Assembly (NCBI GenBank): GCA_017420825.1
Contig: JAFQNU010000147.1
Coordinates: forward strand, 1-5,959
Source: Clostridia bacterium
Lineage (GTDB): Bacteria > Bacillota > Clostridia > UBA1381
DNA length: 5,959 nt
Direction of reading: 5' to 3'
Shown here: positions 4,727 through 5,959 of the stretch, in pieces
Numbering within the stretch: position 1 is the first letter of the stretch
Layout of the letters: every line of letters starts with the position of its first letter
Position numbers and translations under genes: made by a program
Notes under the pieces: generated by a model
The model's database searches: none
What the model was told of the DNA's origin: nothing
Seen by the model: the letters and a program-made list of their open reading frames with translations, nothing else

Positions 4727-5070
4727 TTGACTTCATTATCAATAAATATACATACTCCCTCAAAGTTTTTATTTATACCAAGATTTGATAGTCTTATAAC
4801 TTTTAATCCATATTGTTCTAAAAACTCAGTTCTCAAAGCATCTTTTTCTATTTCTTTATCTTCATAATGCTGTGAGCCATCCAATTCAATAACAAGCTTT
4901 GCTTTGGCACAGTAAAAATCAACAATATATTTCCCTATAACTTTCTGCCTTATAAACCTGATAGGGTATTCTTTCAAATAATCATACCAAAGGTGCTTTT
5001 CTTCTTTTGTCATATTCTTTCGTAGTGTTTTTGCGAGTGGTACAATTTCTTTGTTGTGTTTATAATCCAT
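4702..5070 (-). CDS. DUF559 endonuclease-domain protein (PD-(D/E)XK, Vsr-like)
   Basis: A complete 122-aa protein. The N-terminal helix LAKTLRKNMTKEEKHLWYDY (residues 12-31), then RFIRQKVIGKYIVDFYC (38-54) and LVIELDGSQHY (59-69), are the DUF559 signature. Asp 51, Glu 62 and Asp 64 with Gln 67/His 68 form the presumed metal-binding centre of this nuclease superfamily, which is related in fold to the Vsr mismatch endonuclease. A second conserved block, LEQYGLKVIRLSN, is at 84-96. Substrate and role are unknown. The ATG at 5070 has GGAGGG six bases upstream, and that sequence is part of the right element end. The last residues, SLSQLR, and the stop are read from the left end. Transcription probably begins from a promoter just outside the element (5133-5164). 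The gene therefore appears to be the cargo or the working part of the element rather than a host housekeeping gene. Confidence 0.88.
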   Translation of the reverse strand: MDYKHNKEIVPLAKTLRKNMTKEEKHLWYDYLKEYPIRFIRQKVIGKYIVDFYCAKAKLVIELDGSQHYEDKEIEKDALRTEFLEQYGLKVIRLSNLGINKNFEGVCIFIDNEVKQSLSQLR

Positions 5071-5071
5071 T

Positions 5072-5122
5072 ACAATCCCTCCGAGTTGCTACGCAACCCA
5101 CCTCCCTTTACACAAGGGAGGC
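5072..5122 (-). repeat. Right end of the element: double hairpin with the nuclease gene's ribosome-binding site
   Basis: The 51-nt inverted partner of 4678-4726. Its hairpins are CCTCCCTT/AAGGGAGG (5101-5108 with 5114-5121, 8 bp) and GTTGC/GCAAC (5085-5089 with 5093-5097, 5 bp). The inner edge CGGAGGGATTGT provides the GGAGGG before the nuclease ATG at 5070. In minus-strand RNA the leading CCTCCC could alternatively pair with this GGAGGG and hide it. On the plus strand the 8-bp hairpin is followed by CTTTCTT and is terminator-like. Confidence 0.85.
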
Positions 5123-5132
5123 TTTCTTGTAG

Positions 5133-5164
5133 ATTATATTATCATTTCTAATGCTTTTAGTCAA
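5133..5164 (-). promoter_or_regulatory. Probable promoter of the DUF559 gene, outside the element
   Basis: TTGACT (5164-5159) is followed after 17 nt by TAATAT (5141-5136), or after 20 nt by a perfect TATAAT (5138-5133). With the 17-nt spacing, transcription would start close to 5129, practically at the element border, so the whole right end forms the leader. The promoter may have belonged to whatever stood downstream before the element arrived. Confidence 0.6.
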
Positions 5165-5173
5165 CACAAACAG

Positions 5174-5230
5174 CTTTTCGTAAATAATTACATATTAACC
5201 TCAAAATCTTTTTGAGATTTCAACGAAAAG
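5174..5230 (-). other. Nested inverted repeats downstream of trmB
   Basis: CTTTTCGT (5174-5181) and ACGAAAAG (5223-5230) form an 8-bp outer pair. Inside, CTCAAAA (5200-5206) and TTTTGAG (5210-5216) form a 7-bp hairpin with a three-base loop. In minus-strand RNA this lies 28 nt after the trmB stop and may mark the end of that transcript, but there is no U run, so it is not called a terminator. Confidence 0.4.
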
Positions 5231-5234
5231 TCCG

Positions 5235-5274
5235 TTCCACAGAAAGTCGAGTTATAGGTCAATTCCAACCTATA
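5235..5274 (+). repeat. Palindromic fragment related to the one at 3620-3660
   Basis: TTCCACAGAAAGTCGAGT (5235-5252) precedes a hairpin, TATAGGT/ACCTATA (5253-5259 with 5268-5274), with loop CAATTCCA. The fragment at 3620-3660 has the same loop and its TTTCTGTGGAA arm on the opposite side, as if each kept one half of a longer palindrome. It overlaps the last codons and stop of trmB. Confidence 0.45.
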
Positions 5275-5906
5275 TATTTTGCCTCAAGGCGGTAAATAGG
5301 AAATCCCTGTGAGGAAAATCTCTCCTCATATTCAGTCATCACATTACCTTCAAATTTTGAATTATGTAAATCAAGAGTTATGTTTTGCATTTTAAAATTC
5401 TCCTGTGCAAAAGAATTTAAGGAAAATTCAAATAATGCTTTATTATCCGTTTTAAAACATATTAAATTTCCGTTTTTAAGTAATTTTTTGTATATATCAA
5501 GAAAGTTTTTATGGGTTAGACGTCTTTTTGCCTGACGGCTCTTTTTCCATGGGTCGGAAAAATTCAGATAAATCTGCTTTATTTCGTCATATTCAAAATA
5601 ATCGCAAAGCTTGCCTGCATCTGCAATTATCAGCCTTACATTTTCAAGTTCTGAACGTGTTGCTTTTTCAAGAGCGAGAACCAATACATCGGGAACGACA
5701 TCTATTGCTATATAATTAATGTCGGGATTGTTTTGTGCCATACCGCATATAAACTGTCCCTTTCCGCAACCAATTTCAATATGTATAGGGTTGTCATTTC
5801 CAAATATTTCGGACCATTTTCCTTTGTATTGTTCAGGCTCTTTTATCCATAATTGACTGCATTGCTCAAGCCTTTCACTGCAATGCTTCTTTTTTCTCAT
5901 TCTCAT
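5259..5906 (-). CDS. trmB: tRNA (guanine-N7-)-methyltransferase TrmB
   Basis: This 215-aa enzyme transfers a methyl group from S-adenosylmethionine to N7 of G46 in the variable loop of tRNAs. The Rossmann-fold motifs are clear: IEIGCGKGQF (43-52, AdoMet binding), INYIAIDV (63-70, acidic end of the second strand), IIADA (93-97), and the TrmB signatures NFSDPWKKSRQAKRRL (115-130, with the catalytic Asp 118), FKTDN (151-155) and TEYEERFSSQG (191-201). Length and both ends match the family, so the gene is intact. ATG 5906 is chosen because AGGA lies nine bases upstream; a second in-frame ATG two codons later lacks such a site. A TATAAT at 5955-5950 may be its -10, with the -35 beyond the window edge. 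Downstream is the accessory region, so trmB marks the boundary of the core genes on that side. Confidence 0.97.
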   Translation of the reverse strand: MRMRKKKHCSERLEQCSQLWIKEPEQYKGKWSEIFGNDNPIHIEIGCGKGQFICGMAQNNPDINYIAIDVVPDVLVLALEKATRSELENVRLIIADAGKLCDYFEYDEIKQIYLNFSDPWKKSRQAKRRLTHKNFLDIYKKLLKNGNLICFKTDNKALFEFSLNSFAQENFKMQNITLDLHNSKFEGNVMTEYEERFSSQGFPIYRLEAKYIGWN

Positions 5907-5949
5907 AATTAAATTTCCTGTTCTTTAGTTTATTTTTATTGCATATAAT

Positions 5950-5955
5950 ATTATA
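5950..5955 (-). promoter_or_regulatory. Possible -10 box of trmB
   Basis: TATAAT at 5955-5950 in a very AT-rich palindromic stretch, giving a leader of about 38 nt. The -35 would lie outside the window, so this is a bare hexamer match. Confidence 0.25.
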
Positions 5956-5959
5956 TAAT

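Larger units (their letters stand above)
4678..5122 (-). mobile_element. Small element: DUF559 gene between inverted double-hairpin ends
   Basis: About 445 bp bounded by two inverted units of 49 and 51 nt (4678-4726 and 5072-5122) with one gene filling the interior. The ends look like those of a MITE or of a hairpin-ended IS. They share GGGAG hairpins, then a variable hairpin, then GAGGGATTGT. A TA dinucleotide lies symmetrically eight to nine bases outside both ends (4669-4670 and 5130-5131), which would fit an element of 4671-5129 with a TA target duplication, but two bases prove nothing. No transposase is encoded, so any movement would need an enzyme elsewhere or the nuclease itself. That this is a mobile unit is inference from structure and from its position between core genes. 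Confidence 0.65.

Noticed and set aside
4678..5122. CRISPR repeats
   Set aside because: Only two copies, in inverted orientation, enclosing a full gene; no spacers or cas genes.

Overview
AT-rich, densely packed window in which every recognisable protein gene lies on the minus strand, so transcription runs from the high to the low coordinates. The sporulation genes yabP and yabQ next to rqcP, divIC and a yabR-like S1 gene, together with a clostridial-type 2[4Fe-4S] ferredoxin and a RicT/PSP1 protein, point to an anaerobic, spore-forming (or spore-descended) low-GC Firmicute of the class Clostridia. The genus cannot be told from this sequence alone.

Reading in the direction of transcription: trmB (5906-5259) encodes the tRNA m7G46 methyltransferase. 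A small accessory element follows (about 4678-5122): a DUF559-type PD-(D/E)XK nuclease gene fitted exactly between two inverted, double-hairpin ends of about 50 nt. One end supplies the ribosome-binding site, the other supplies the last codons, the stop and an intrinsic terminator. Next comes a 567-nt stretch without a convincing protein gene. It carries a strong sigma-A promoter, a 151-nt rod-like RNA whose first base coincides with the predicted transcription start, and an intrinsic terminator: a small RNA of about 208 nt, or a long leader of the small membrane-protein gene that follows (4134-3751).

The next unit starts at a perfect-consensus sigma-A promoter (TTGACA-17-TATAAT). It holds an unrecognised two-segment membrane protein (3569-3108) and ricT (3084-2215). 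The ferredoxin gene (2141-1974) has its own promoter, whose -35 box overlaps the ricT stop codon, and ends at a strong terminator (1955-1924). The last block is the conserved firmicute cluster rqcP-yabP-yabQ-divIC-yabR (1884-81): ribosome rescue, spore coat/engulfment-stage proteins, division, and an S1-domain RNA-binding protein. The yabR-like gene is broken by what looks like the loss of one base in a very conserved motif. A hairpin at 34-62 closes the cluster.

The parts most worth a second look are the structured RNA locus (4434-4227), the DUF559 gene inside covarying hairpin ends, the yabR frameshift, and a pair of related palindromic fragments (3620-3660 and 5235-5274) that bracket the whole accessory region between trmB and the core genes.
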